This document shows, one piece after another, positions 11,287 to 23,400 of a stretch of DNA of 64,000 nt (its first letter is position 1; the number at the start of each line of letters is the position of its first letter). The stretch comes from Epiperipatus broadwayi. Lineage: Eukaryota > Onychophora > Udeonychophora > Euonychophora > Peripatidae. A program made the translations under genes and the position numbers. The stretch covers positions 6,674,926-6,738,925 of the forward strand of contig JAQFVV010000031.1 in NCBI GenBank assembly GCA_028023455.1, read 5' to 3'. The notes under the pieces are model-generated. The model did not search any database. It was given only the letters and a program-made list of their open reading frames with translations, and was not told the DNA's origin.

Positions 11287-12853
11287 CGTACCAACATTGT
11301 GTTGGCACATAATAATTTTGTTTAAAAAATATTAAAATAAAAATCTTTTATCAAAGAAAATGTAAGATTAATAGTCTAAAAGTTTTATAAAGAAAGTAAA
11401 GAGTTTTTTATTATTATTATTAATTGAAATATAAGTTAAAAGTTTAAAAACATAAATCTCTTTTTATTTAAGTTAAAAAAAAGTCATCTTAAAACTAAAT
11501 AGTGAATAGATATGAAATTATATATGTGTGTGTGACTGTATATGTAATAAATGCATGCATATTAAATATTAAAAATAAATGCAAGTTAAAAAATTAAAAA
11601 ACACTCAGCGATGGCTACTAATTAAAGATATAAAAATAACACATTTGCATGGTTACTAATTAAATGATCTCCAAAAACACGTAATTAAAAGATTATCAAA
11701 GGAATTTTGACAATACATATACCACTTGAAGATATCAAAATCACAACACGTCCTATATATAAATAGTCATTTTTTTATTGGACAGTTAGTTATGTTTGAG
11801 CTAACAGTTCAGTACAATCTATCAGTGAGTTATGTCAATCAGCTTATTATATATCCAGAATCAAGAATGCAGTGTTAAAACCTCAGAAAACTTATGACTT
11901 TCTCCAGCCTGAAGTCCGATGAAAACAGCCAACCTACCCAATAAAAGTGATGCTTGCATAACAACCTGAAGCCACTCAGTATCTAATTATCTTAAAGAAA
12001 ATGCCTTGGAATAATCAGCATCAAATTCCCACAAGAAAACTTCAAATCTAACTGGTTAGAAATATTTCATTAGAAGCAGCAAGCAGCAAGAATTATCCAC
12101 ATTGAAAATCCTAGGTAATAACATTTTCCTTATTTCTAAAGTAGCCATCACATTTGTAAAACCTCAAGAGTCAAGTTTAAGAACACTATAGCATACATAG
12201 ATGAACTATTAATATGTGTGTTTAAAATGTTGTGTGTGTTCATGCGTTAGTATATATTGATTTCATTGTATTTTAAATTTCCAACATTATTTAGTGCTTT
12301 CTCATAAGATGGTATAGTGTGTTAATTAAAAATGTGTGTGTGTTATATTAATTAAATATGATTGATAAAATATTTAAAATTAGTTTAATAAATGTTAATT
12401 AAAATAAATTGTCTTTAAACTTAAAGATTTATTTGTCGGTCAATTCTTTTTACCACTAATTGAAACTATAATTTGTTATTGATTACAAGTAGCTGAGCTA
12501 GTCATAGGTGTTTCTTGGACATTGAATTAGTGGCCATTATTTAAAGTGCATTATTTATCCTCTGGATAAGTAACTGACACCTGTGTTTATACAAAACAAA
12601 AAAGTGCTTTAAACGTGGTATTGAATTCAACAGTCGAGAAGAAGTTATGTCCTGAAAATGTAACGCTAGTTACATATTTTATATCTATCGTTTGGACATA
12701 CATACTCTCCGAGTATGTTCTTCTCTGCATAAGGGACTGGTTTGTACATGTAATATTTATAATATGAGGTTATAGATTTAGTATAAATAAGGGTGAATCT
12801 CAGCTAAACCATTTCCCAATGAAGTGTGAGCGACAATGGATTGAACCCGTACA
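11287..12853 (+). mobile_element. LTR, solo copy 1 of tandem pair
   Basis: Begins CGTACCAACATTGTGTTGGC right after a TA tract and ends CCCGTACA. These match, with small changes, the ends of the LTRs at 58161-59762 and 62164-63754 read in reverse complement (TGTACCAA...GGTACA). A TATA box (TATATATAAATAG, 11754-11766) lies in the position expected for an LTR promoter; the other copies have a TATAAATAG-type box at the same place. About 1.57 kb, close to the 1.6 kb of the other LTRs. No internal region or coding sequence follows. Confidence 0.8.
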
Positions 12854-14637
12854 GATAATAATTTTGTCTAAAAATTATTCAAATAAAAATATTTCATTAA
12901 AATAAAATATTATGTAAAAGTTTAAGAGTTTTTTTTATTGCAGTTTCTTTTTGAAACGTAAAATCAAAAGTCAAAAAGTTTTTTTAAAATAAAAGTTACA
13001 ATTAATTAATTAGAAGGGGGACGGGGTTTGCATTAAAAATGTCAAACTAAAAGAAATTGATTTTCAAATAAATAAAAAAATATCTCTTTTGAGTTAAAGA
13101 AAAGGAAAAAGTAATCTTAAAACTAATATTGAGTTTATTAGAATAAAATATACATGGATGTAAATGACAAATTAATATGAGCTTGTTAATAAAATATATA
13201 TGTGCAATTGTAAACATAGCATAAGTACATGCGTGTTAAAATAAAATAAATGAAAATTAAAAAATTAAAAACACTCAGCGATGGCTACTAAGTTAAAAAT
13301 CTATAAAACAATAAGTTTTGTGATGGCTATTAAGTTAAACAAAAAAAAACAACAATAAGTTTGCAGTGGCTACTAAATGAAAACACCTAATTAAAAGCTT
13401 ATCAGAGGAATGCGATTAAAAACAAGGAAGGGATTTTGACAACAGATATTGCTGGTGAACATCAAAATGACAAATGGCCTTAAGTATAAATAGTCCAGTT
13501 TTTCATCAGACAATCAGTTGAGATTGAGTTCAGTTGAGATAACAGTTAAGAAAGAGTTCAGTTCAGCAAGATCACATCAAATTAAATCAGTCAATCGATC
13601 AGCCAATAATGCAGTGTTAAAAACCTCAGAAACATACAACTTTCTCTAGCCTGAGTCCAGTGAAACAGCAACCTGCCCGGAATAGAAAAATGCCTGCCTA
13701 ACAATTTGAAAATCATCATGAATATTTAACTGACTCCAAGAACTGTGCCACTGAAAAAGAATTAAACCTCCTCAGGAAAATGCCAAATCCAGATGGCTGG
13801 AAATATTCTCACTTGAAGCAGCAACCAGGAAGAAAATAAAGTCCAAAGTCCACATTCTAAAATCTTATGTAATAACATTTTTTTTATTCTCATTTCTATA
13901 GTAGCCATTTCATTAGTTTGAAGCCTCCCAGAATCAAGTAATAATGAACTCTATAAGCATACATAAATGAACTATTGATGTGTGTGTTTTGAAATGTTGT
14001 GTGTTAATGTGTTAAGATATATTGATTTCATAGTATTTTAAATTTTAACTATTTAATTTTTTGTTATATTATGTTGCTATTATATATGTGTGAGCCTGAA
14101 GTTATAATAAGCTCTTGTTCATATTAACAAGTTTTCATAAGTAAATTAAAGGTAGAATAATAAATGTTTAGTAAAATAAATTATCTTGAAACCTAAAGTT
14201 TAACTTTGTTGGTCAATTTTTCTTTACCAGTAATTGAAATAATTTGTTATTGAATTAAAAATAGACTAAGCTAGTTAAGGAATTTTTCAAGCACTGGATT
14301 ATGGGCCTACTGTCAAAACATGTTAGTTTTAAAAACTAGCTGGTCCCAGGATTTACTCCAACACAAATAAAGTGCTTAGATAGTAGGGGTTTGAATCTAG
14401 CAGTCAAGGTGGGCCACAACCTAAAAATGTGATCATGTTATGTGTTGCATAGCTCGATCTGATCATAGGTATTGTTGATAACTCTGCTATCAATAATATT
14501 CTGCACTCTTCTCAGATGGGCCGGTTCATTGACATAATATTTATAATATAAGATTATAAATTTATGATAAATAAGGTTTAAACCCAGCTAAACCTAGTGA
14601 GTAGAGTATGTTAGATCGACTGTGGTTCAAACCTGGC

Positions 14638-14640
<3 letters not shown>
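12854..14640 (+). mobile_element. LTR, solo copy 2 joined directly to copy 1
   Basis: Starts at GATAATAATTTTG, lacking the first roughly 20 bases of the family, and ends CCTGGCACA against a (TA)n tract. It parallels copy 1 throughout: ACACTCAGCGATGGCTACTA, the TATA box (TATAAATAG, 13485-13493), ATGCAGTGTTAAAA and the tract near 14270-14440 that matches the 58-kb LTR in reverse. Copies 1 and 2 are clearly more different from each other than the two LTRs at 58-63 kb. The 220-base length excess lies in local insertions. Confidence 0.78.

Positions 14641-14698
<58 letters not shown>
14641..14698. repeat. (TA)n tract
   Basis: A near-pure TA run with one AAA interruption. It separates LTR copy 2 from the next segment. 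Confidence 0.93.
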
Positions 14699-14700
<2 letters not shown>

Positions 14701-16312
14701 CAGACTACACCGTAATCCTAGTCTAAGAATTTGAGTGAGAACAGGTTATTACCTGAGCTTCGAGTAGGTTTATTTGAGAGTATGGAATAAGTCATATGTC
14801 AAGTACCAATCTTATCAATAAATAAGAATTATACCCCTCAAAAACAAAAGAAAAGTTTCTAGTGGACATTTTTGGATACCTTATTCAGACTAGCTCAGTC
14901 TCAAGGTCTGGGAGGCAATGTCTATTGGGAGAATAAAGCCAAGGTTATCTTACAAAGAAACATCATTTATATACTTTTATAATTTTTGTATTTGCCGTAT
15001 GAATCTTATTATCTTATTTCTTTTAGAGCTATACGTTCATGAAAATCAGTAAATCTTTATAAATAATAACCCAGAAATTATAAGAATCTCGTAATTCAAA
15101 TAAATACACAAGTTATAGCTTAAATTCTAATATTTATTAATACACGTATATATTAATATCGCAAACACAGGACTCATATTTCTTAATTTATTATTATATG
15201 TTCACTTAATATATGTAGAGAAAGTCAAAGTTACCTCATTTAAAAGCGAATGTTTACATGTTTAAGGCTGATGATCTGTAAGCTTGCAGTATTACTATGT
15301 TGATTGTTTTAGCGAGAGTTGTCAGTCTGAAAGATGATGAAATATTCCAAAACATTTACACATATGATAATCCATCCTAGAGGTGTTAGGTAGATAATTT
15401 AAAAATTGAAGACACAAAAGTTCTTGTTGTTTAGAGCTCCGCAATCACTTCATTTGCTTGAAATAGACGGCAAAATCTCCCTAGACAAAGATCATAATGG
15501 TAGGCAGGACACAACAGCTATATACTGGCTGGTTTAGTGAATCTACATGATTCTTCTACCCTAACATTTGATGGGATCCATTCTTATTAATTTTTATTAA
15601 TTAATCAAATCAGTTTATGAGCATTTTACTTTTCACGCTTCTTTCTCTCTGTAACGGTTTTTTCCGAATAACTACAAAATCATATATAATCATATATATA
15701 TATATATATAGTTCTTTTCTTTTAACCTTCTTTCACCTCACTTTTTTACTATCCATATGCTGATGACCATATCTCAGGAATGCTTTTAGCTTTCATTGTT
15801 TCAAAATACTTAATTGGCCAGTTCTTGGAATTCCAATGCCAAGTGTCATTAACAGAAATCGCCCATGGTGCAATTTGTGATTCCTTTTCATTACTCTCCA
15901 GCCTTATATTTTGATTTGCTTTCATTAAGAAATATTTGCTACAAATAACATTATTTAAATAATTATAACTTACGATATTAATAAACAATAAAATATATAA
16001 AACAAAATAACAAAAAATACAACTGCGCACATAACCGCTTCTCTTCATCTTCACATACAAATCTGTTAGTAATTAATTCTATGCAAACTCATAACAACAC
16101 ATGTAATAAATATATATGTATACGTTCATGTCTTTAAATGGTTAATATATTTCACTCACACTCTTTTGTAACAGGACTCGAATGTATATCTATAAATTTT
16201 CTCGCATCTATTAATTCAATCCATAATAACTATCGCAATAAACACTCTTTTGTACTTATTACTGCCTTTTACTTCCTTTAGTATTCATATTCGAACCCAG
16301 ATACTGTTACAA
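14699..16312. other. TA-bounded segment of 1.6 kb, possible LTR or element
   Basis: Lies between (TA)n tracts. Its left edge reads TAACAG and its right edge CTGTTACA, short complementary ends. That and the length near 1.6 kb recall the neighbouring LTRs, but there is no second copy in the window to prove it. It has slightly more complex sequence than its surroundings and contains the small open frame at 15749-16060. Confidence 0.3.
15749..16060 (-). CDS. Small putative type II membrane protein or exon fragment
   Basis: 103 codons with unusually balanced composition for this window. Residues 1-12 are basic (MYVKMKRSGYVR). A hydrophobic segment follows at about 14-36 (SCIFCYFVLYILLFINIVSY), then a polar region rich in Trp (HWNSKNWPIKYFE). 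A short cytoplasmic basic end, one membrane span and a lumenal stem are typical of Golgi type II enzymes, and the frame could be a first exon or a captured gene piece. I do not recognise the family. It ends in a TAG after SSAYG with no obvious splice donor, so a complete gene is doubtful. The start is the first Met before the basic stretch. It lies within a possible mobile segment. Confidence 0.3.
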   Translation of the reverse strand: MYVKMKRSGYVRSCIFCYFVLYILLFINIVSYNYLNNVICSKYFLMKANQNIRLESNEKESQIAPWAISVNDTWHWNSKNWPIKYFETMKAKSIPEIWSSAYG

Positions 16313-16356
16313 TATATATATATATATATATTAATTGAAAGAATAAATTTAATGGT

Positions 16357-16462
16357 TTACAAACTATTACAAACAATCCTTAAATCCGCAGAAGTACTTT
16401 CGTTAATTTCTTAAACCGAAAGTACTTCTGCGGATTTAAGGATTGTTTGTAATAGTTTGTAA
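16357..16462. repeat. Perfect 46-bp inverted repeat of Penelope 3' ends
   Basis: Arms 16357-16402 and 16417-16462 are exact reverse complements around a 14-base loop. The arm contains CGAAAGTACTTCTGCGGATT and ATTGTTTGTAATAG, the same sequence that ends the Penelope copies at 24.48 and 25.90 kb. TA tracts (about 16313-16330 and 16497-16504) lie outside. This looks like an inverted Penelope pair reduced to its last few dozen bases. Confidence 0.85.
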
Positions 16463-16744
16463 TTTTGTTTTTAATGAATGGACATTTTATTTATTATATA
16501 TATATGAACATTATTACCCTTATTACTTAAGTAATACTTTGGGTGCTATTTGAGAATTATAACTGCAGTTTGTAGTGTTGTAATTGACTATTTAGTAGTC
16601 TGTCTTAGAGTAGATTATATTTACCTGTTTGAAGAAGTTATTTAAACTTCTTTGTATCAACAATATCAATGTCTGTGGTTAAGTTACAATGTTTAATGTC
16701 TATATAAATATATTTGATCGTTATTAAAAGTAGGATTCCACCTT

Positions 16745-16850
16745 TATTGTTAAAAGGAGGTTGTTTTGACAACAGTTTGAAATTGTAGTTTGTTATTGAT
16801 ATTAGGATTATCTAATTGTTAATTGGCTTTTAATGATATATATATACTTT
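16745..16850 (+). repeat. Short dispersed repeat (TTGACAACAG family)
   Basis: Contains AAAAGGAGGTTGTTTTGACA, CAGTTTGAAATTGTAG and TTGTTATTGATATTAGG in order, and ends at a TA run. A similar unit is at 27655-27740. Non-coding. Confidence 0.55.
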
Positions 16851-17987
16851 GCTGCTCACTTTAAAACCAACAAAAATGTTATTTTTTAAAAAATTAAAAT
16901 AGCAATAAGCAGTGTTAATTTTTTTTTATCTGCTAGAATTATCAATTTGCTAAGAAAAATAATGGATTTCCTACATTAAAGAATTTTAGATACTTTTAGA
17001 AAAAAAACAACATTTTAAAAAGAATTATAACATGATGTTAAATCAATAAAGATTACTCCAGATTTAATTCAATTTTAAAGCCTCTTACAGTAACAGTGAT
17101 TAGAGATAAATTTGTCCACGGCAGTTTTGATAAGCTAAACTCTGCTTGCAATGCAAAATATATGACTCTTTTTATTAGAAAAATTTGTGTTAATATGATT
17201 TTTTTTTTAAAAAAAATAACTTGTTAGAAAAACATGATAATGATAACTCAGATTATTTTTTGGGGGTACTGCTAGATTTACTCTCAAGTCAAATTTTTGA
17301 AATATTTTCTATACTAATAATTTTATCAATGATACATTGGATTTAGGTATTATTTGATTTTTTAAAAAGACTTCACATTTATTCCATTTACTCTTGGAGC
17401 CTGTCTTCGTTTAAGATAGCTTTCTTAACATAGCACATTCTTCTGTAGAATTCTGTCCACATACCTATTCAGAAAAAAAGTAACTACATTTGACATATAA
17501 ATAGTCAATAAACATTATCATAAGATTTAAAACTAGCATACCCAATTTTTTTCATTTGCTATGAGTTTCTTTATTTCACACAATCCTCAGATATCAGAAG
17601 AAATATTGTTTTACAGCAAATCTATGAAACATTATAAGACATAATAGGCATGTCAATAACCCAACATATTGTTCACTACCTAAAACACAATTCAAATCAA
17701 GATTCTCTTTAATATTTTCAACCATAAATATATGATTACAGAATTATGGCTTAGAAATGGAATTCTTATAATGTTCTAAAGGTATTTCTTTTTCCAACTC
17801 CAACAAATAAAACATCTGCATTTTCCATCAGTAGACCCATGATAGTCCATATGTAGTCATTGCATTCATCTGCTTCATTAATGAAATTTATCAATCAATG
17901 ATTTATCCAAAAATGGTAAAACACAAACTGTGAACCACATGGAAAGTGCTGAATCTATAGCTAAAGTAGTAGAATTGAAGAATTTAA
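16851..17987. other. AT-rich sequence, nothing recognised
   Basis: No gene, RNA or repeat was recognised. Confidence 0.45.
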
Positions 17988-18098
17988 TATTTTTTTCTCA
18001 TGTGTCATAGCATCAGCCGGGAAGTGAACTCACTGACCTGGGAAAACTGCTTGTAAAGCAGATGTCTCTGAACTCTCGACCACCAATGCTTCAAAGTT
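17988..18098 (-). mobile_element. tRNA-derived SINE
   Basis: On the minus strand it reads like a tRNA with its promoter boxes: GGTGGTCGAGAGTTCAGA (A box region), an anticodon arm CTGC-TTTACAA-GCAG, then GTGAGTTCACTTCCCGG (B box region). A short tail GCTGATGCTATGACAC and an A-rich 3' end follow. Box order, spacing and tail match the copies at 30.17 and 39.54 kb. Known SINEs of this kind are transcribed by RNA polymerase III and copied by a LINE partner. Confidence 0.75.
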
Positions 18099-20104
18099 CA
18101 TACAAAAACTTTTTATTTCTTTGTAATTCTTTTACTCTGATAATCTGACATACAAATTGTAGAAATCTTTATCTTTTGTTTTATTTTTTAAATTAGCATT
18201 TTGAACCTAATGATTATAATAAATATATAAAAAAATAGTTTTACCATCCTCTAAGGATTTTTGTAATTTCTTTAGCACTTTAAAAACAATAAATTATAAA
18301 AAAAATATGTTATTTAGAGAGGTGATCATTTTTGAAACTTTTTTGGCAATTTAGATTTCTTTGAAGAAGTACATGTTTTATGGCATGATAGAAAAATAAA
18401 ATCCTGCGACTATTAAAGAAAATTATTCTAATGGCATTTATGTGTTATTGATTAGAAATTTGATAAATATATTAACTTAGAGTATTTATTATATGCATAA
18501 AGATGATCCAGAATTTTTCAGAAGTATTAAGAAAAGACAACTAGGCCTTCAGTTTGACATTCTATGAGGAATTATTATATTATACAAAAAACATTTATAA
18601 AATAAAAATATATTATATCAGCGAAATTTTAATAAATAATAACTTTGAAATATTATTGTTTTGTAAAGTATTGTCTAGTTCATTCAAAGATTCATTGCTT
18701 TAAGCCAATAAGCATCAATACTGTATGGAAAGGTCTGCCTGTTTTAAGATTCATTGTTTATGTTTCTTCATTATTTTTCGGAATGTTATGTTAACGCTAA
18801 TATGAAAAATTAATATTAATATTTAAATACAATTTCCTTTTTATTTTATTTTCAGCATATACTCTATTTATAGTGTTAGTAGAATTTAATAATTTTAACT
18901 CGAAGTTTGATTTATTACACTTTAATTGTGAATTTATTGCTGTTATAAATAATTACAATGTCTGTAAATACATACATTCACATAACCTTGCATCAAAAAA
19001 AACACCTATTCGTTTTGTATAAATTAAAATAAATAATTTAATTTTCGTGTTCTATATTTAAATTTTCATATTTATTTTTTGCATCCATGCTTGACCCTAT
19101 TTAATGAGCATTTAAAATTATAATTATTGTTACTAATGTGAATATTTACGCTTCTTTTCCTGTTAGATGAAATTCATCTGCCCTGTTAGATTATATTAAT
19201 TTTGATGGGGTATTTTTCTTTGCTATAAAAGAAAGAACTTACTAGCATGTGCTATTCCTAAAAATGTCCTGCTTTAAATTAGGGTTTATCACAATGAACA
19301 CCATTTTATTATATACACTTTATTCTTATTCATAATCAATTACTCGACTTTCTTTTCAAAGAAATTATTTATCAATTTCATGCAGTTGTATAATTATAGT
19401 CTTGCAATACAACAGCTATAAATTTGCTTCTTTTATTTCTTATTTAAATGCACAAAAATAAATTTATTATCTATTAACTTTACATACTATTAAATCTTTT
19501 TAGAGATATTATATTTCTTCTTTCCTACATTGTCCAACTGTACATTTTTTTTTGTTGAAAATAACATAATCAAAAGATTCATGGCTCAGGGGTTTGTAGG
19601 AAGTTAGAAGACTATAAGTAACATAGATGAGTTTCTGACCATAGATTTTGACCTCCAAAAAGTGGTACTCCACCACCATCACTAAATTTTGTAGTGTGGA
19701 CTTTTTATGAATCTTTTTATATTTGTGTAAACATGCATTCCTCATAGAAAAACAAAAACAATGAAATATATATACTTTAAGTCAGCCACTCAAATAAATC
19801 AAAAGTCAAAAAAATATTTTTGTTCTTCTGCATGCTGCTGAATTTACTATTATTACCTAATGAGCATATATATGGATGCCACTCAATTATAAATAGCATA
19901 AGAAATAGAAATAGATTATGATTATTTCCCTTGTCATGCAATTGGGAATGTTGTTAACATAAATAATCAATTTTTTAACACTATATTATATCATTATTTC
20001 CTTGTACATATTTGTTACAAATGTGTCATAATGAAAATATGAATAGATTATTGTTATTTGAAGACATTTATGTATCTGAAAAATTCAGGTTTTCACATTA
20101 ATTG
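18099..20104. other. AT-rich sequence, nothing recognised
   Basis: About 2 kb. An open frame at 19509-19745 on the minus strand (78 codons) has no recognisable motif and I do not call it a gene. Confidence 0.45.
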
Positions 20105-20310
20105 TAATGTATCAGATAAGTGATGACTTTTGAATTGGTATTTTAGAACTAGTGTCTGAAGTTCACTGAGGTGAGCCATAAGCTCGAAACCAATTGGTTT
20201 GGAGATGAGGACATTCTGATAGAGATTTTGAATTCTTTCTCTTTGGGCACTTATAAATTAAAGCTTCATTGGAGCTATTGGTAAGCTTAAAGCAAGTTAC
20301 GCTATTTGTG
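20105..20310 (+). mobile_element. Hammerhead-bearing short element, single arm
   Basis: A single, non-inverted unit of the family also at 26.03, 28.63 and 32.51 kb. The shared order is AGAACTAGTGTCTGAAGTTC, the hammerhead-like motif, GATAGAGATTTTGAATTC, a TTTCTCTTTGGGC block, AAAGCTTCATTGGAGC and TATTGGTAAGC. It then runs to a short TA tract near 20317. No coding capacity. Confidence 0.7.
20162..20203 (+). ncRNA. Minimal hammerhead ribozyme-like motif
   Basis: Helix I TTCA (20162-20165) pairs with TGGA (20200-20203). The core is CTGAGGT; stem II is GAGC/GCTC around CATAA. GAAA stands at 20186-20189. Helix III is the self-complementary CCAATTGG, and a GTT cleavage triplet follows. This is the type I hammerhead order with a very short helix III, as described in Penelope-like elements. 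CTGAGGT differs from the canonical CTGATGA at the seventh core base, so activity is uncertain. Confidence 0.6.
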
Positions 20311-20334
20311 ATTTGTTTATATATATATATGCTA

Positions 20335-20435
20335 TTAAAAGGTGTGAAGGTTGCCTTGACAGCAGTGAGAAAAATTGATTACTATATTTTATTGTGAATG
20401 TTTAGGTGGTTACTGGTTGGAACTTAATATATATA
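20335..20435 (+). repeat. Short dispersed repeat (TTGACAACAG family, subtype b)
   Basis: Contains AAAAGGTGTGAAGGTTGCC, TTGACAGCAGTGAG and TTTAGGTGGTTACTGGTTGG. It is matched closely in reverse complement at 55552-55648. TA tracts lie on both sides. Confidence 0.7.
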
Positions 20436-23400
20436 TTTGTCAGTTGCAAAAAACAGAAACTTTCAAAATTAAAAAAAAAAAGTGATTTTAAAGAAAAATA
20501 AGCATAGTTCAAAATAGTTGATAGAAAAAAAGATATGTACATGGAGAATTATAATTCCACAATAATCAAGTTGTATGAGCCTTGGCATCCTAATGAAAAT
20601 CGAAAACAAAGAAATTAAAGATGATACAGAAAGATAATAATAGATTATTAATTCCAAACACTGATGACCAATTTTTGGGAAATGCATGCTGGTAATTTTG
20701 AATTATGATCGACAGACTAGCCTAATGTCCTAAGCCTATAATCAGACAATTTTAGAACAAAATTAGTTAAAATTGCAGCAAAACAGAATAAATATAATTT
20801 TACAAAAAAACGTAATCATTCATTTTAAAATATTTGTTGTTTTAAAACTTTAAATAATTGTGAAAAGTAATGTTCTGTTGACTTGTGTATTCGATTTATG
20901 GAAAAACATTGTTTATTATTTTAATGATGTGTTATTTGATTCTTTAAATGCTACATGAAGGTTTGTTAATGGCTATGAAAACAGAGTGGAAATAAGCAAT
21001 GCATTGTGTATTTAGGAAAAAAGAAAAAATATACACATCAAGTGTTATAATCAATAATATAATTAATTCCAATACTCAATTTAAACCAAGGTATTGACAA
21101 TTTGGTACACTCACTTATTAAAACTAAGTAATAGTATTTGAAATAAGTTTTTACATTGTAGGTATTATATTATTTTTAAATAAACAGTATTTTGCAGTCA
21201 AGATGATAATAAAACAATTGGAAGTTCATATAATGGGAATTTCTTAGTTGATTGAATTATTAAGCAAATAGAATATAATGTTATTGAACAATATTTTTAA
21301 AAATCATGATAGTAACACAGAAAGAATACATTGTTAGTTACATAAGCCCCAAAACTTATTTTTAATTGTAATATCTACTGAAATGATGAAAAGCATTGTA
21401 AAAAGTGTGAAGGTTGCCAAATACTATAGTGTTCGATTGTATTGTACACCAGATGGATTTCATGTAAAACAAACCTTCTTTATTCTAAGATATGTTAAAA
21501 TTGATTACAATTTGCAAATAAAATAAACAACTATTAGATTTTTAAAAGCATAAACTACAAATGGTGAGGGATTATAAAATATATTATTAAATTTATTGAA
21601 ATGTTTCCATATAGGTATTATAACAAAAAAGGATAATCTTTTGGCAATAGTACTAATATAGAATGGCAGAATAAGAGCCAAAAATAAGAAAAAAACGACT
21701 CAATATGTTATGAACGTTATCTATCTCATAATTTTAATTTACTTCTTTGTATTGTGGCAACCACTACTATAGAAGGAAAGAAATATTTGGAATTATACAA
21801 AGACTGTTTATACACGTTGTGGATTCCCCCAAACGTTGGACAGCATTATTAAAACAAATATAGATAATATTAAAACCATTAAGTACTCAATCAGAGAAGC
21901 ACTAATCAATCATTTTGTAAAAATTTTATGATTTCAAATAAAAAAAATTGCATCTGCCTTCAATGACCTTATTAACATATTATGTGATTGTTCATATGTT
22001 TTGAAATCAAATAGTGTGTTAGAAAATAATACAAAATTTCTCCTTGGTTTTACATGTTTAGTTTGTATAATATTTTAGGAGAAATAATTAGAGTCTCTTT
22101 TTATTTATTAAATTAGTTCAAAATCTACTCCAAGGTATAACAAATAGAGAATCCAAAAAAATCATTAGAAGAGAGTAAAAAAAAAAAAATTGTTCGTAGA
22201 TTTGGTAGAAGTGTGGGGTTTTGTATCTATCTATCTGCAAAAAAATATTAATAAAACTTTAAATGACTCTCAGGAAAATTATAAGATTTTGTAACTTTAC
22301 CTCTTGATAGGCAATTTGATTTGGCGAATAAAAGAACGATTTAACCCAATTCCATTAACTTAAAAAAACTACAAGATATTTTATTAGCTGATTGAAAAAA
22401 TATGTTCTACCGAATTACTTACAAAATGTGAATAAATTTTATGAAAAATATTTTCAAGTTTTTAACCAAGATGAATAATTTATGAAGTAAGTTTTTTAAA
22501 TAAGAAATATAATTGCAAGAAAATCTTTATTCAGTGTTGGCCGACTTAAATTTATTAAAGAAGATAATTATAATGAAATTTTTGCCAACATTTACATTAC
22601 TCTTAGAATTTATTTAATGCTTCCGGAAACTATGGCTTGCGCAGAAGTTCATTTGTAAATTAAAAACAATCAAATATATCTCAGATTCACAAAGCAAGTG
22701 AGAATTAATTCTTTATTAATATTATCTATAAAAAATAGAGAAGGTGAAATAACAGATTTTAAATACATAATTAAAAATAAGCTATCCATTGTCCAAGTTT
22801 TGAAACGAAGAAATATTTATGCATTTGACCAAACACATTGCAGTTGCTGTAATTGTCAATATTTTTTGTATAGCATTAAAAAATATAAAGAAAAACTATT
22901 TTTCAGTTATAAATTCATTAATTCATTATGTATTGTAGAAAGTGTTAATTCTAAGTACTAAATGTTTTCTAAGTCTGTAAGTTATTGATCTTAATTCATG
23001 ACAATTTTATATTATGTTAAAAATATATAATTCAAATTTATTTAATTTAAAGTAAAAATTTTCTAATAATATTTTTATAGGGTCCAACAAAAGTTATTGC
23101 ACCCAGGTCTCTACATGTGTATAGACAAACGACCCTTACTACAACTTCAAATAAGGAAATCCTTTATATTAATATCATGATCATATTGTCTAATTACTCC
23201 ACAACATACAAGTAAATTAATCTTAATATTCGCCAGTCTGCCGTAGGAAAAAAAAAATCTTTACTTAAATATATACAAATATATAAAATATATATTTTAA
23301 TCATAAAGTCATATCAATAAAAAATTATAATTAAATTACGTACATATATATATATATAAATTTAAATTAATTAATTATAATATCAAAAGAAAACCAGTGA

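Noticed and set aside
15271-15310. Hammerhead core CTGATGA near 15270
   Set aside because: No stem II, GAAA box or helix I partner follows at the right spacing.
22698-22961. Open frame with a CSCCNC cluster, possible small zinc-binding protein
   Set aside because: Six cysteine or histidine residues in a row without known spacing, AT-driven codon use and no promoter or splice context; more likely chance.
23083-23250. Tc1/mariner element starting at AAAAGTTATTGCACCC
   Set aside because: Only one end resembles such an element; no partner end, TA duplication or transposase remnant was found.
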